A model generated the notes under the pieces. The model was given only the letters and a program-made list of their open reading frames with translations, did no database searches and was not told where the DNA came from. Positions 41,713 to 52,435 of a stretch of 64,000 bases of DNA are shown one piece after another. Source of the DNA: Ichthyophis bannanicus (lineage: Eukaryota; Chordata; Amphibia; Gymnophiona; Ichthyophiidae); NCBI GenBank assembly GCA_033557465.1, contig CM066040.1, positions 325,022,297 through 325,086,296 of the forward strand, in the 5' to 3' direction. Within the stretch, counting starts at the first letter, position 1, and the number at the start of each line of letters is the position of its first letter. A program made the position numbers and the translations under genes.

Positions 41713-43019
41713 GTGCCACATCTCTCCTGGGTGGTAGCCAATGCCTTTCTCATTCCATGGATGGAAGGCCTCCTTTATGCCTTCCCTCCCACGCTGCTCA
41801 TTGCCAAGACCCTCTTCAAGGTCCAGTTTGACCGGGTCACTCTTATTTTGATAGCACTCTGGTGGCCCCAGCAGCCCTGGCTCCCAGTCCCCCTGGGGAG
41901 TGTCCTGGACCTGATCTCACAGGAGGGGGGCTCTCTCCTGCACCCCAACCTGGGGTCCCTGGCTGCTGAAAGGGTAGCCCTGGCCCAGTTTGACTGGCTT
42001 AGAAAAGTGGAGGAAGTCCTGCTGGCCTCATACAAGGACTCCACCTGGTGGGCATATGCCATCTAGTGGCATCGCTTCTCGGTTTGGTGTGTGGAAAGTG
42101 GTGCCAGCCCCTTCTCCTGTTATGTCCAGCTGGTACTGCAGTACCTGCTGCACCTGTCTAATGCTGATATGGAATCTAACTCCATCAGAGTTCATCTCAG
42201 TGTGCTTTTGGCACACTATCACCTTATCGAGGGGAAGCCCCTGTCCACCCAGCCTCTCGTGGCTCACTTCCAGAGGGGCCTCCTGCTCTCTCGATCATTC
42301 CTTCATTTGCCATTGGCAACGTGGGATCTCAATGTGGTCCTCTCAAAGCTCATCGCTTCACCCTTTGAGCTGTTGGTTTCCTGCCACCTCAAGAATCTGT
42401 CCTGGAAGGTGGTCTTCTTCGTAGCACTCACGTCTGCCTGCAGGGTCAGTGAGCTCCAGGCTCTAGTAGCATATGCCCTCTATACTTGGTTTCACAGGAA
42501 CAGTGTGGTGTTCTGGATGCACCCTAAGTTCCTCCCTAAGGTGGTCTCCCCATTCCACCTCAAACAGGAGTTGGTGCTTCCCAACTTTTTTCTATGCCCT
42601 CACGCCAGTAGGGCGGAGGCCACTCTCCATACACTAGACTGTAAATGGGCATTGGCCTATTATATACTGTAGAGCAGACCAAACCCCATCGCCGCTCCTT
42701 GCAGCTCTTCATCTCCTATGACCCTAATCGCCTAGGCATAGTGGTCTCCAAGTGTACTCTGTCCACCTGGGTGGCAGACTGCATCACCTTCATCTACAGT
42801 CAGGCCGGTCTTTTGCTGGAGCATGTTGTTATGGCACACAATGTCCGGGCCATGGTAGCCTTTGTAGTGAACCTCCACTCAGTTCCCTTAATGGAGATCT
42901 GCCGGGCCGCCACCTGGTCCTCAGTTCACACCTTCACAGCATATTACTGCCCAGAGGAGGAGTCCCGGCAGGACAGTGCCTTTGGTCAGGTAGCACTCCA
43001 TTATTTGTTTGGGGTTTAA
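41713..43019 (+). pseudogene. DIRS tyrosine recombinase, copy C, broken
   Basis: The linker frame 41713-42066 gives FLIPWMEGLLYAFPPTLLIA and LRKVEEVLLASYKDST. The frame 42091-42670 holds LQYLLHLSNADMESNSIRVH, WDLNVVLSKL, ALTSACRVSELQALV with a catalytic Arg, then a stop after RALAYYIL-like text. The frame 42645-43019 gives FISYDPNRLGIVVSKCTLST, AHNVRAMVAFVVNLHSVPLM, EICRAATWSSVHTFTAYYCP and a natural-looking stop at 43019. Breaks lie near 42066 and 42670. The C-terminus, with Tyr residues that could be catalytic, is kept. Confidence 0.88.
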
Positions 43020-43199
43020 GGCAACTCCTGCCCTCTCGCCCTTCTGTGTGTCCAGGCTACTGGAGAGCTGGTTTCCCTAGTCGATGCTGGGGTCGCTGCT
43101 GAGGTCTTGTGACCGAATTGTACTCTTACTGTTCCTTATGTTTTTGTTTTTTGGGGCCGCCCGTGGCTTACAGGCTTTTTTGGGAGCCTGTAGCTAGGG

Positions 43200-43300
43200 A
43201 GTCCCATGTGTGAAGATTGACTTCCTGCTTGTTCCTGGAGAAAACATAGTTACTCACCTGTAACAGGTGTTCTCCGGGGACAGCAGGAATCCGTCCTCAC
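43200..43300 (+). promoter_or_regulatory. DIRS copy C internal complementary region
   Basis: CCCATGTGTGAAGATTGACTTC to TTGTTCCTGGAGAAA is the inverse of the left end, and TAGTTACTCACCTGTAACAG to GGAATCCGTCCTCAC is the inverse of the right end at 43485-43545. Same arrangement as in copy A. Confidence 0.85.
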
Positions 43301-43364
43301 AACCCTCACTCCTCCCTGTGGAGTTGTTTTTCTTTTTGTTGCTGTCTTGAGCTATGTCATCATA

Positions 43365-43550
43365 CTGAGGCAAGATGGCACCCTTGGGCAGGAAGGCAAC
43401 CATGCATGCATGATGGGTCTCCCAAAGGCTTTCTTTGAAAGTTGGGGAGAAGTTACCATGCAGGCTCCATCGATGCTGACGTCACCCATGTACGAGGACT
43501 GATTTCTGCTGTCCCCAGAGAACACCTGTTACAAGTGAGTAACTATGCTT
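43365..43550 (+). repeat. DIRS copy C right terminal repeat
   Basis: Contains GGCAAGATGGCACCCTTGGG, GGCTTTCTTTGAAAG, GACGTCACCCATGTACGAGG and the terminus AGTGAGTAACTATGC. Inverse of the left repeats of copies A and C. Confidence 0.87.
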
Positions 43551-43595
43551 TGTGGCAGGAAGAACTAAAGCTAATGATAATTAGCTATATGGGAG

Positions 43596-44440
43596 CAGGG
43601 CCAGTGCAAGGGCATTAGGTGCCCTAGGCAAACTTTCAGTTTTATACCCCCCTCCGCTGAGATCATTGCAATGTCACCCCTCCCACAACAATCCTGTAAA
43701 AATGTATAATTGGACCTCATACTTCTAAATATTAAACTTTGGAGGGAGGGGGTGGGAGAAGAAAATTTCCAAATGGGTTAGTTTTGCACATATCTAAAAG
43801 GCTATTACAGGTGCAAATTCAAATCAACCAACAACACATCACCTGTGAAATTAACTCTCCATCTAGTCTCCTTCTTCTTCAATAATGAATATTGGGACAA
43901 ACTTGCAGAGTTTTATATCATTTATCTTAAAATTTATAAATGACTTTCCAACCGTGAAGGGGAAAATAGCTCAGTTAGTCCTTTGCATCAATGAAAGGGG
44001 CCCTGTCGGGTGAAAGACCAGGAGTTGTTTTTAACATGGCATTTCAGTGTTGACAACTTAGCCAGTTAAGCTGTTTGCAATATTTTGCCACAAGCATTTG
44101 GAATTGAGATAAGTGTCTATAATTTTGGTTCATAGATTGGACCATTATACAGATGGAATGGGGGCTATTTTTGTTAAATACACATAAATTAAAGAAATAG
44201 TGAAAAAAAGTAAAGGGGTTTTTCTGACCAATGAGGATTGGTGCCTTTTGTAAGACTGAATCAATCGTTGATGCAAAGGACTAACTGAAGTCTTTTCTCC
44301 TTCACAGTTGCAGAGCCATTTATAAATGATATAAAACTCTGCACGTTTGTCTCAATATTCATTATTGAAGAAGAAGAAGAAGACTTTATGGAGAGCTAAT
44401 TTCACAGGCGATGTGTTGTTGGTTGATATTAGTTTTGCGC
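43596..44440. mobile_element. hAT-like left end and large inverted repeat
   Basis: CAGGGCCAGTGCAAGGGC at 43596 then GTGCCCTAGGCAAAC resembles the MITE at 2308. Within, about 43828-44000 and 44272-44437 are inverted copies (CTTCTTCTTCAATAATGAAT against ATTCATTATTGAAGAAG; GTTAGTCCTTTGCATCAA against TTGATGCAAAGGACTAAC). The arms are about 170 bp with scattered mismatches, and the space between is about 270 bp. No coding frame. The right end of the hAT-like element is unclear. Confidence 0.65.
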
Positions 44441-44835
44441 ATACCATGACAGTCATAAACCTCACTCTTAAGCCAGGGTATGTGCAGTATGATCTCAGTC
44501 TCTCAAATTTTCTGCTAATGCTCAGCGTAGTACTTGCATCGTGCCAAAGAGAGCCTCCTGCTGGAGTTCATAAGATGTAGCATATATGGCTAATTTGTCA
44601 AGGTGGGCTTGGAAATTCCTCTTAATCAAACCTGTGGCACCCAGCATGATGGGCCTTGCTCCCTGGGTTGGCAAGCACTGGGGATGCCATGGAAGCAGCT
44701 TTCATAATGCTTGACTGACCTCCAGAAAACATGTACGCTATGTTTCCCAAGGGAACGATGATTCATGCTAGGGGACTGTCACTGAATAGGAAAAATCTCA
44801 GGGAATTGTGAATGAAGGATCCTGGTAGCCTTGGT
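44441..44835. other. No gene recognised
   Basis: Unassigned single-copy-looking DNA between an inverted repeat and CR1. No open frame with a recognisable domain. Confidence 0.45.
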
Positions 44836-45766
44836 CCTTTCCGGCAGCTCCAACATTTTTAATATTTTTGTTAGTGATATTCCAGAAGGGCTGTCAGGTA
44901 AAGTTTGCCTCTTTGCAGATGGTACCAAAATTTGCAGTAGAGAAGGCACCCAGGAGACAGTAGATAACATGAGGAGGAATCTAGCTAAGCTTGAAGAATG
45001 GTCAAGAATTTGTCAACTGAGATTTAAGGCTAGACTATACAGTGTCAAGCATTTGGGCTGAAATAATCCAAGGGAGCAGCACAGTTTGGGGGTAAAGTAC
45101 TTCGGTGGAGCGGAACCTGGGCGTGATTGTTTCTGATGATCTTAAAGTGGATAAACAGGTAGAAAAGGTGACATCAAAAGCCAGAAGTTAGTTTGGGTGC
45201 ATAGGGAGAGGAATAGCAGCAGAAAAAAGGAGGCGATAGTGCCTCTGTATAAGTCTCAGGTCAACCTCATTTGAGTATTGTGTGCAATTTTGGAGACCGC
45301 ACCTTCAAAAGGATATAAGCAGATTGGACTCGGTGCAGAGGGTGGTTACTAAAATGGTTAGTGGTCTTCGTTATAAAGCATATGAGGACAGATTTAAAGA
45401 TCTCAATATACATACGTTAGAGGAAAGGCAGGATATAGGAGATATGACATAAACAGGAGGTATTTAAACAAGAGAGCCTCTTTCAATTGAAAACAAGCTC
45501 TGCTACAAGGAGACATAGGATGAGAGTGAAAGGGGATAGACTCAGAAGGAATATGCGGAAATATTTCTTTACAGAAAGAGTGGTGGATGCATGGAACATT
45601 CACCCAGTGGAGGTAGCAGAGACAGGGCAGTATCTGAATTCAAGAAAGCATGGGACAAACACAGAACATCTCTAAAGGGAAAAAAGGGACTCGAGCAAAT
45701 GGTATGGAAGGGCAGACTGGATAGGCCATATGGTCTTTTTCTGCCGTCATGTTTCTATGTTTCAAT
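44836..45766 (+). mobile_element. CR1 LINE, 3' part, plus strand
   Basis: Plus frame 44831-45061 reads FVSDIPEGLSGKVCLFADGT and RRNLAKLEEWSRICQLRF, where the ADD motif has become ADG. Further right are a KVTSKA-like stretch, DRFKDLNI and, at 45487-45675, RMRVKGDRLRRNMRKYFFTE and VVDAWNIHPVEVAETGQYL. The 3' tip GGGCAGACTGGATAGGCC to CTGCCGTCATGTTTC ends at about 45766. Small indels break the frame. Confidence 0.88.
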
Positions 45767-46865
45767 AAAGCTGCAAGACCAGAGGGGAAGGAGGAAAATG
45801 CCAGCCAAAAATATCCAGCTGTTTTCCATTTTCAGCCTTTTCCATGAGAATTTATAACTGGTTCCACTGACACTGAGAGTGCTGTATTTCCTGCTAGCAA
45901 GCCTCACTGTAGCCCGCTCCAGGGGAAAGCCAGTGATACGGCATTGCTGTGCTGTGCAGTTATGCTGGGAATTGCAAGTTTGCCTCGAAAATGTCAGTCA
46001 ATGGTGTGACTTTCAGCCAGAAAGGTGTCAGCACCTGAGAACTAAAGAGTTCTCTTCACACCAGACCACCTGAAGTCAAACATAATCCTAAAATCTGGTA
46101 AATCTTGGCCGTTTGATTTTAATGCCGGAGACCTGTAATTTCAGCTCAAGATTACGGCACTCTCTGCCGGCAGAGACATTATTAGACACAAGCTGTTGGG
46201 ATCACAAGCAGCTCTTACATGCTGCCATAAAATACCCTATATCACAGCCTCCAAGGACTCCAGCCGAAGCATCCTTGCTTTGAAACCATGTAACCGAATA
46301 TAATAGCAGGTGACAGTCATGACCACTCTCTCATCCGGCTGCAGGCCACCGACCCCACTTCCCCGCCACTAAGGATTCTCTCTGCTTATCCCCAGCTTTC
46401 TGGACTTCTGCTATTTTTGCCTCTATTGTCTCTCTTGGGAGGCTGTTCCTGGCCTCTACCTCCTGGGAGAAATATTCTGTGATACCCCTGTTCCAGTCTC
46501 ATACCAAGGCCCCTGGATTAAGAGCACCCTTGCTGCTGAAACCTGCTTGTTTATTGTGTGCTATTATTGCTATTATATTCCACGCTCTAGAACACACATA
46601 TTTAGTTCCTTGAGCCTCACCTCCTAAAGCTTATGGTGTATTTTGTCTTGTCTGTTTCTATGTTTAATTTTGGTCATTTTTACAGTGTGCTTGTGCATAC
46701 TGTTCAGTGCATGCAAAATGAAATAATGTGAGTTAAAATGAAAAACAAAAATGACCTTTCCCAGTACCAGCTCTTCCTGCCGCCTTTTCACAAACCTGAA
46801 TCAGATCCACATCATTACTATACTCTCCATCCCCTTCATTTCTACTCCTATATATACATGAGGTA
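45767..46865. other. No gene recognised
   Basis: About 1.1 kb with no repeat signature I can name. Frames are short. It is one of the few stretches that could be single-copy DNA. Confidence 0.45.
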
Positions 46866-46990
46866 AAGAAAATGTGTGCAGTTGAGTCAGCCTCTAGGTT
46901 TCTCTTGGAAAAGTGTAACCGGAAGTAGATTGGCAGGCCTTTCTTCGGTGCAGGACGTCTACAGCACCTGGTATTCCAAGGGGGCTTCCA
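46866..46990 (-). mobile_element. SINE body fragment
   Basis: GTGTAACCGGAAGTAGATTG and GGCCTTTCTTCGG match the SINE at 51690-51760. Its head and tail are not visible. Confidence 0.55.
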
Positions 46991-47029
46991 TCCAAGTGCC
47001 AAGCCACGATATTAGACTACTTCAACATT

Positions 47030-47825
47030 ATCTATCAAGGCCCACCGAAGAAAAGAACACATCCATCACAGCTGGTATAAACACCGCAGCGCGTATAATC
47101 ACTGGAACATCACAACATACCCACATAACACCCACCCTACATCAACTACATTGGCTACTGGTTCTCACACGCATTAAATACAAGTCTCACTAATCATTTT
47201 CAAAATCCTACATGATCTATCTCCAAACATCCTCTAACCGTTGATCACCAATAATCCTGAGAACAGATTAAGATGTACCTCAAGCTAAAACATCCTGGCC
47301 ATTCCTAAAGGCAAACTGAAAGCCAAACAGATAACCTGCAATAAAGCATTTTCGTTACTCGCACCATCACTGTGGAATGAACTGCCGGAGAAAATAAGAT
47401 CCATCAATGACAAATGGGGTTTCAGAAAAGCAATAAAAATGCATTATGGATACACAAGATGAATATATTCAAGCCTCAAGCATCTGCCCACTGTACTGCT
47501 GCATAAATGTATCCCCCCTCCCTCGCAAACTGATGGGGTTGTAAGCCCCCCTCTCTACTTTCACCTGTGCCCCTCTCATGCCCCCTCCAGAACCTATGAC
47601 TAGCCTTGAACCATTCTGCTTAAGGGCGCCCCCTCTATTCTAAGCTTAATTTGTACTTCCACTAATCTTTTTACCAATTTTATCCCCCTGAATAATCCTC
47701 CAATTTTAAATGACTTTGTTCTTTGTACTTTGCATAGTTATTGTTATACTGTAAACCTCCTTGAATAGATGATGCGGCAGTATAAAAAAAAAAGTGTTAA
47801 ATAAATAAATAAAATAAATAGCCAG
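47030..47825 (+). mobile_element. LINE 3' fragment with TAAA tail
   Basis: The reading around 47070-47190 gives TAGINTAARIITGTSQHTHI and TPTLHQLHWLLV, homologous to the C-terminus of the 27.8-kb LINE (AARVLYGAS, LKQLHWLPI). Later text encodes a WNELPEKI-like motif near 47378. The UTR follows, and the tail (AAAT)n ends at about 47820. It is 5' truncated, with shifts. Confidence 0.82.
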
Positions 47826-47896
47826 ACCTGATCCTGCTATAGCTTCTGAGATCAGCCAAAATCAGGCTGATTCAGGGTGGCAACTCCATGTATATA

Positions 47897-48112
47897 TACA
47901 GGGTGGCCCAAAAAAAGTGAGAACATCTCATAAATTAAAAGCTTAAATAGTTTACTTATTTACCTTTTTTAGCTATATAGCGTCTTTATTTCGACAATTT
48001 CCGGTCGCCATCTTTTTATTTTTAATTTGTCAATCGTTTACATCTGTCTTTTTGAATTTTTAAATAACTTATATGCTATGAGATGTTCTCACCTTTTTTG
48101 GGCCACCCTGTA
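47897..48112. mobile_element. Mariner-type MITE, 212 bp
   Basis: The left end CAGGGTGGCCCAAAAAAAGT at 47899 and the right end TTTTTTGGGCCACCCTG at 48110 are inverted, and the match continues through GAGAACATCTCAT / ATGAGATGTTCTC. TA flanks each end. The two arms of about 35 bp enclose AT-rich non-coding DNA. Confidence 0.9.
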
Positions 48113-48138
48113 TATGTATATATATATATATATATATG
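48111..48138. repeat. TA microsatellite
   Basis: Short (TA)n between the mariner-type MITE and the hAT MITE, with one G interruption. Confidence 0.9.
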
Positions 48139-49139
48139 TACACACAGGGGCGGCCCAAGGGGGGTGCGGGGCCATGTGCGGAGACTCGGTGCGGGGCCTC
48201 ATTTGCATAAGTGGCCTTATTTGCATAAATATTTGCATAATGTTACCATACACTAACTTTTAGTAAACATGTCTCTTAATGAGTGTATGGATAAAGAAAG
48301 ACTAAAAGATTTCTACATTACTATAATCCAGTGCCAACCGCCAGGCACATTAGGAACTACTACAAACGCTGCCCATTTAGAACCCATAGCAAACCCGCTG
48401 TATCCTGACAGCATTACCAGGACTCACAAAGCACCAGTCCCTACCTATCAAAAGGAAACACTGCAAATATTAAACCAGTACATTTCAGAGAATACTGGGG
48501 AAAGAGAACAAGTGGCAATGTCAAATAGGAATTACATAAACAGAATACCTCAGCTCAGTTACACATGCAGAACATAGACCATCACCAAACAAGGAATCGC
48601 AATTTAGAAACAGGAAGGCAATAATTTAAACTGGGAACCCCAAAAGCCAAACTTGGAATGTACAACAACACTGTAGAAATAAAACTATAAATCAATTTCC
48701 TCTTGTACCAAACAAAGCGCAGACGTTAATGATGCACATTTCCCAGAACTTTCATATTCCAGTTAATAAATTCAAAATAAAGAGATATATTTCTACCTTT
48801 TGTGCATTTTTTTTCAGTTGCAATTGCTCCAGCCACTTTCTTCTGGTTTCTTCATGTTTTCTGCTAACTCTCCATCGTCTGCTGTCCATTTGTCCTTTCT
48901 TCTCTCTTCTAGTTTTCTTTCCATCCTCTCTCTCTACATCTGCTTTAACATACTAATCTTTATCCTTTTGCTCTTTCCTCATTCTTATTTCATCCACACA
49001 AATTTTACCCCTCCATCCTCAATCCCCACTTACTCTCCCAATACCCGGCCAATTGTAGATTTTTCATCCCTCCCACACAAAATATTTTTCCCCTCTCCAT
49101 TTTACTCTCCCAGCCCCATCCCATTCTAATCCTCCCCCA

Positions 49140-50470
49140 ACATCAGCTCCCTTCTAGTTCCAGTCTCACCCAGCATCCATTCCCTTCTAGTCCCTGCATC
49201 AGCCCATTTCCAGTCCTAGCCCCCCATCAACCCATTTCCAGTCCTAGCTCCCCCATCCATTTTCAGTCTGAGTCCCTTCATCAGCTCATTTCCAATCCTA
49301 GCCCCCCATCAGCCCATTTCTAGTCATTTCCTAGCCCCACCATCAGCCCATGTCAATTCCTAGCTCCCCTCCACTCAGCCCAATTCCAGTCCAAGCCCCC
49401 CCATGAGCCTACTTCCAGTTCTAGCCCCTTCATGAGTCCATTTCAATTCAAGCCCCCACCACAGCCCATTTCCAATCTTAGCTCCCCCCAACAGCCCATT
49501 TCCAGTCCTATCCTAGCTGCTCCATCAGCCCATTTTCAGTTCTAGCTCCCTTCCCTCACAGCCCATTTCCATTCCAAGCTCCCTCCCCATCAGCTATTTG
49601 CAGTTCAAGCCTCCCCGTCCACTCAGTCCATTTCCAGTCATAGCAATCCCCCAACCCATTACCAGTCCTAGCCCCCCATCAACCCATTTTCAGTTTAAGC
49701 CCCCCCTATAACCCATTACCAGTCCTAACCCCCCATCAGCCCACTTCCAGTCTTAACCCCATCAGCCCATTTCCAGTCAGCCCCCCATAGCCCATTGCCA
49801 GTCCTAACCCCCCCCCCATCAGCCCACAGCCCATTACTAGTCCTAACCACATCAGCCCACCTCAAGTCCTAACCCCTCCCCATCAGCCCTTTTCCTGTCC
49901 TAGCGCCCCCATAGCCCATTAGCAGTCCTAACCCCCCCCCATAGCCCATTAGCAATCCTAACCCCCATCACCCTATTTCCAGACAGCCCCCATCAGCCCA
50001 CAGCCCATTACCAGTCTTAACCCCCCCCCAGCCCATTTCCAGTCCTAACCCCCCCATCAGCCCACTTCCAGTCAGCCTCCATCAACCCCCAGTCCATTAC
50101 CAGTCTTAACCCCCCCAGCCCATTACCAGTCCGCCTCCATCAGCCCCAGCCCATTAGCAGTCTTAACCCCCCCCAGCCCATTTCCAGTCCTAACCCTCCC
50201 CAGCCCATTTCCAGTCAGCCTCCATCAGCCCCAGCCCATTTCCAGTCCTAACCCCCCTCCAGCCCATTTCCAGTCCTAAGCCCCCCCAGCCCATTTCAAG
50301 TCAGCCTCCATCAGTCCCAGCCCATTTCCAGTCCTAACTCCCCCTCCTTGCACATTTCCAGTCCTAACCCCCCCCACCGTTATCTTTTCCAGTACTTACG
50401 CCCCCCTTGCACATTTCCAGTCATAACACCCCATCACCCCATTTCCAGACAGCCTCCATCAGCCCCCCCC
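49140..50470. repeat. C-rich imperfect minisatellite in MITE B
   Basis: Irregular units based on AGCCCATTTCCAGTCCTA plus C-runs. It is less homogeneous on the left and more regular from about 49650. Homologous to 35270-36240 but with its own order of variants. Confidence 0.9.
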
Positions 50471-50498
50471 CCTTCCCTTCCCTTCCCTTCCGGCAAAT

Positions 50499-50890
50499 TT
50501 AAAAACAAAAACCTGGCTCTAGCTGCTGCCGCGTCCGTCGCAGCAGCGGCAGAATGGCGTGTCCCGCGGGGCCCCCTCTCCACGTCGAGCCCTCTGCAAG
50601 GGCTTTCAGATTCGCGAAGGGAGAGTGCTCCCTCGCGTCTCTGTAAAGCCCGCAGGGGCTAATGGGAAATTTCCCATCAGCCCCTCGCGTCTAAAGGGGC
50701 TGATGGGAAATTTCCCATTAGCCCCTGCGGGCTTTACAGAGACGCGAGGGAGCACAACTCTCCCTTCGCGAATCTGAAAGCCCTTGCAGAGGGCTCGAAG
50801 AGGAGAAGGGGCCCCGCGGGACACGCCATTCTGCCGCTGCTGCGACGGACGCGGCAGCGGCAGCAGCTAGAGCCAGGTTTTTGTTTTTAA
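50499..50890. repeat. Very long near-perfect inverted repeat in MITE B
   Basis: The left arm about 50499-50685 and right arm about 50694-50890 differ by a 6-bp insertion and a few bases, around a loop of about 8 bp. Shared text includes CAAAAACCTGGCTCTAGCTG, then TCAGATTCGCGAAGGGAGAG, then GCGGGCTTTACAGAGACGCG. Frames on opposite strands encode nearly the same peptide because of the mirror; they are not genes. Confidence 0.95.
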
Positions 50891-50999
50891 ATGTAATTAA
50901 AAAAAAAAGCAGAATGTTCTTTGCGCGGGGCCCCCTGAAACGCGGGGCCCTGTGCAAAAAACATTCTTGCTCAATGGACGGGCCGGCCCTGTGTACACA

Positions 51000-51587
51000 C
51001 ACATACAGGTGCGTGTGTATTTTATATGCAGCAATAGGAAGGGGGGAGGGGTTATAGGTCCGTAGTATAGCAATAGAAAGGAAATATGGGTAGATTAGAT
51101 GAGTTTGTTAGTTTTTCTGTTTCCATAATAAATCTGAACCTCCTTCTCCCTGGGCTTAGCTCCCAGAAGCAGCTGCTGCATCAGAAAAGCCATGTCAATG
51201 TTTGGCTATTCTTACAGCCTTTACAGTAAAAGTTTGCTAAGGATTTGTATTGTTGTTCCAGTGAAAAGTGCCTGTCTTTCTCACGCTGAGGTTTCTCTAG
51301 GCCCAGCCTGAGAGCTCCTGTGCTTTGCGATCATTGCTGGGGCGGTCCTCTTTACAGCTCTCAACGGGAAAATATGTCAGACTCTTGCCCTTTCTATGCA
51401 CAGCTGGACTTACTATGCCGAGATTCCCTCTTTATACACTGAACTGTAGAGTCCGACTCTTGAGTACTGTAGCCGAGTGGAGCCTGAGCTCATTACACCA
51501 GATGTCGCTGGTGACGTTTTTCTGCCATGAAATCATTTTTAGGGACATCATGTTTTGTTTGTATTTTATTTTTACTGACTGTAGCAG
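51000..51587. other. No gene recognised
   Basis: Unassigned DNA. The 122-codon frame at 51325-51693 runs into a known repeat and shows no domain. Confidence 0.45.
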
Positions 51588-52012
51588 AGGTTCTCAATCC
51601 AGTCCTTGGGACACACCTAGCCAATCAGGTTTTCAGGATAACCAAAATAAATATGCAAATGCAATGCAACGCGTGCCTTCAAGTCAATATTGAGTCCTGG
51701 CGACCCAGCAGCTCCTGGGTTTTTCTTGGCAGTGTGACCGGAAGTAGATTGCCAGGCCTTTCTTCCGAGACAGTGGAGGGTTACTTGACTTGCCCAATGC
51801 CACAAGGAGTGCTAGTGTGAACCAAATCCTGGTCTCTTGGTTATCAAGCCGGTGCTCTAACCACTAGGCTACTCCTATACATGAGAGAAACTTGTATGCA
51901 CTGCTTTCATTATATGCAAATCTCTCTCATGCATATTCATTGTGATTATCCTGAAAACCTGACTGGGCTAGGTATAGCTCCTGGACTGGGTTGAGAATCC
52001 CTGGACCATAGG
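51588..52012. mobile_element. Palindromic MITE split by a SINE
   Basis: Left arm GGTTCTCAATCCAGTCCTTG and TCAGGTTTTCAGGATAACC; right arm GATTATCCTGAAAACCTGAC and CTGGACTGGGTTGAGAATCC, inverted. The middle has the CATGCATATTCATTG motif. The SINE at about 51660-51892 lies between the arms. Same family as 17855-18035. Confidence 0.8.
51660..51892 (-). mobile_element. tRNA-derived SINE, minus strand
   Basis: Inverted, the right edge is GAGTAGCCTAGTGGTTAGAG (A-box side) and a B-box-like GGATTTGGTTCACAC. The body has CCGGAAGTAGATTGCC / AGGCCTTTCTTCC on the plus strand. The 3' side near 51670 reads CGTGCCTTCAAGTCAATATTG. It carries no TAAA tail, unlike the SINE at 38122. Confidence 0.75.
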
Positions 52013-52435
52013 TAGGTGCAAAGTGATGCTTCAGATAGTATGAGTATTGAGTACCAGGAACAATGAATGCATTTCTCGGATATTTCACACTAATAGACGT
52101 CAGGATTGCTTTCTGCCCTCATCTTGGACTCTGACACCCCTGAGTCTAGAATAAGCAGGCAAAACTGAAAGCAAAACCTCTCACAGATAATACTGTAGCG
52201 TTTTATAGAGGCCATCTCACCTTAGGTCAATCAAAAGAGTGAGATCCAGGCCTGATTTTGTCTGGTGATAGTGTATAGATCAGGGGTAGATTGCTCTGTC
52301 TGGGATTGGGCATCCTTTGGTAAGCTGCTGCTGCTGTGGTTTGTTCACATCCATTAAGGCAGGGGAGGTGCAGAAATAGCAGCCGAAGCTGCAGCATCCA
52401 AGTGAAGTGAGGAGGAGGAGGGAGGGATAGGAATA

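Larger units (their letters stand above)
41611..43550 (+). mobile_element. DIRS copy C, internally deleted but ends kept
   Basis: The left terminal repeat (CTCCAGGAACAAGCAGGAAG) runs from 41613 to about 41700 and then jumps straight into the linker before the recombinase. Gag, RT and RNase H are gone. The recombinase, the internal complementary region (43200-43298) and the right terminal repeat (about 43365-43550) remain. The 1.9-kb copy therefore still has the sites needed in cis. Confidence 0.9.
48137..50999. mobile_element. hAT MITE B, 2.8 kb, perfect 8-bp duplication
   Basis: Element 48145-50991 begins CAGGGGCGGCCC and ends GGGCCGGCCCTG, flanked by TGTACACA at 48137-48144 and 50992-50999. 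Its body from about 48190 (GCGGGGCCTCATTTGCATAA) matches MITE A from about 34618, with an extra block of about 290 bp at 48315-48600. Then come a C-rich minisatellite (49140-50470) and a large hairpin (50499-50890). The ends differ from those of MITE A. No transposase. Confidence 0.9.

Noticed and set aside
50559..50824. Pair of 72-codon frames encoding nearly the same peptide on opposite strands
   Set aside because: This follows directly from the inverted repeat; GC-rich DNA with few stops explains the openness.
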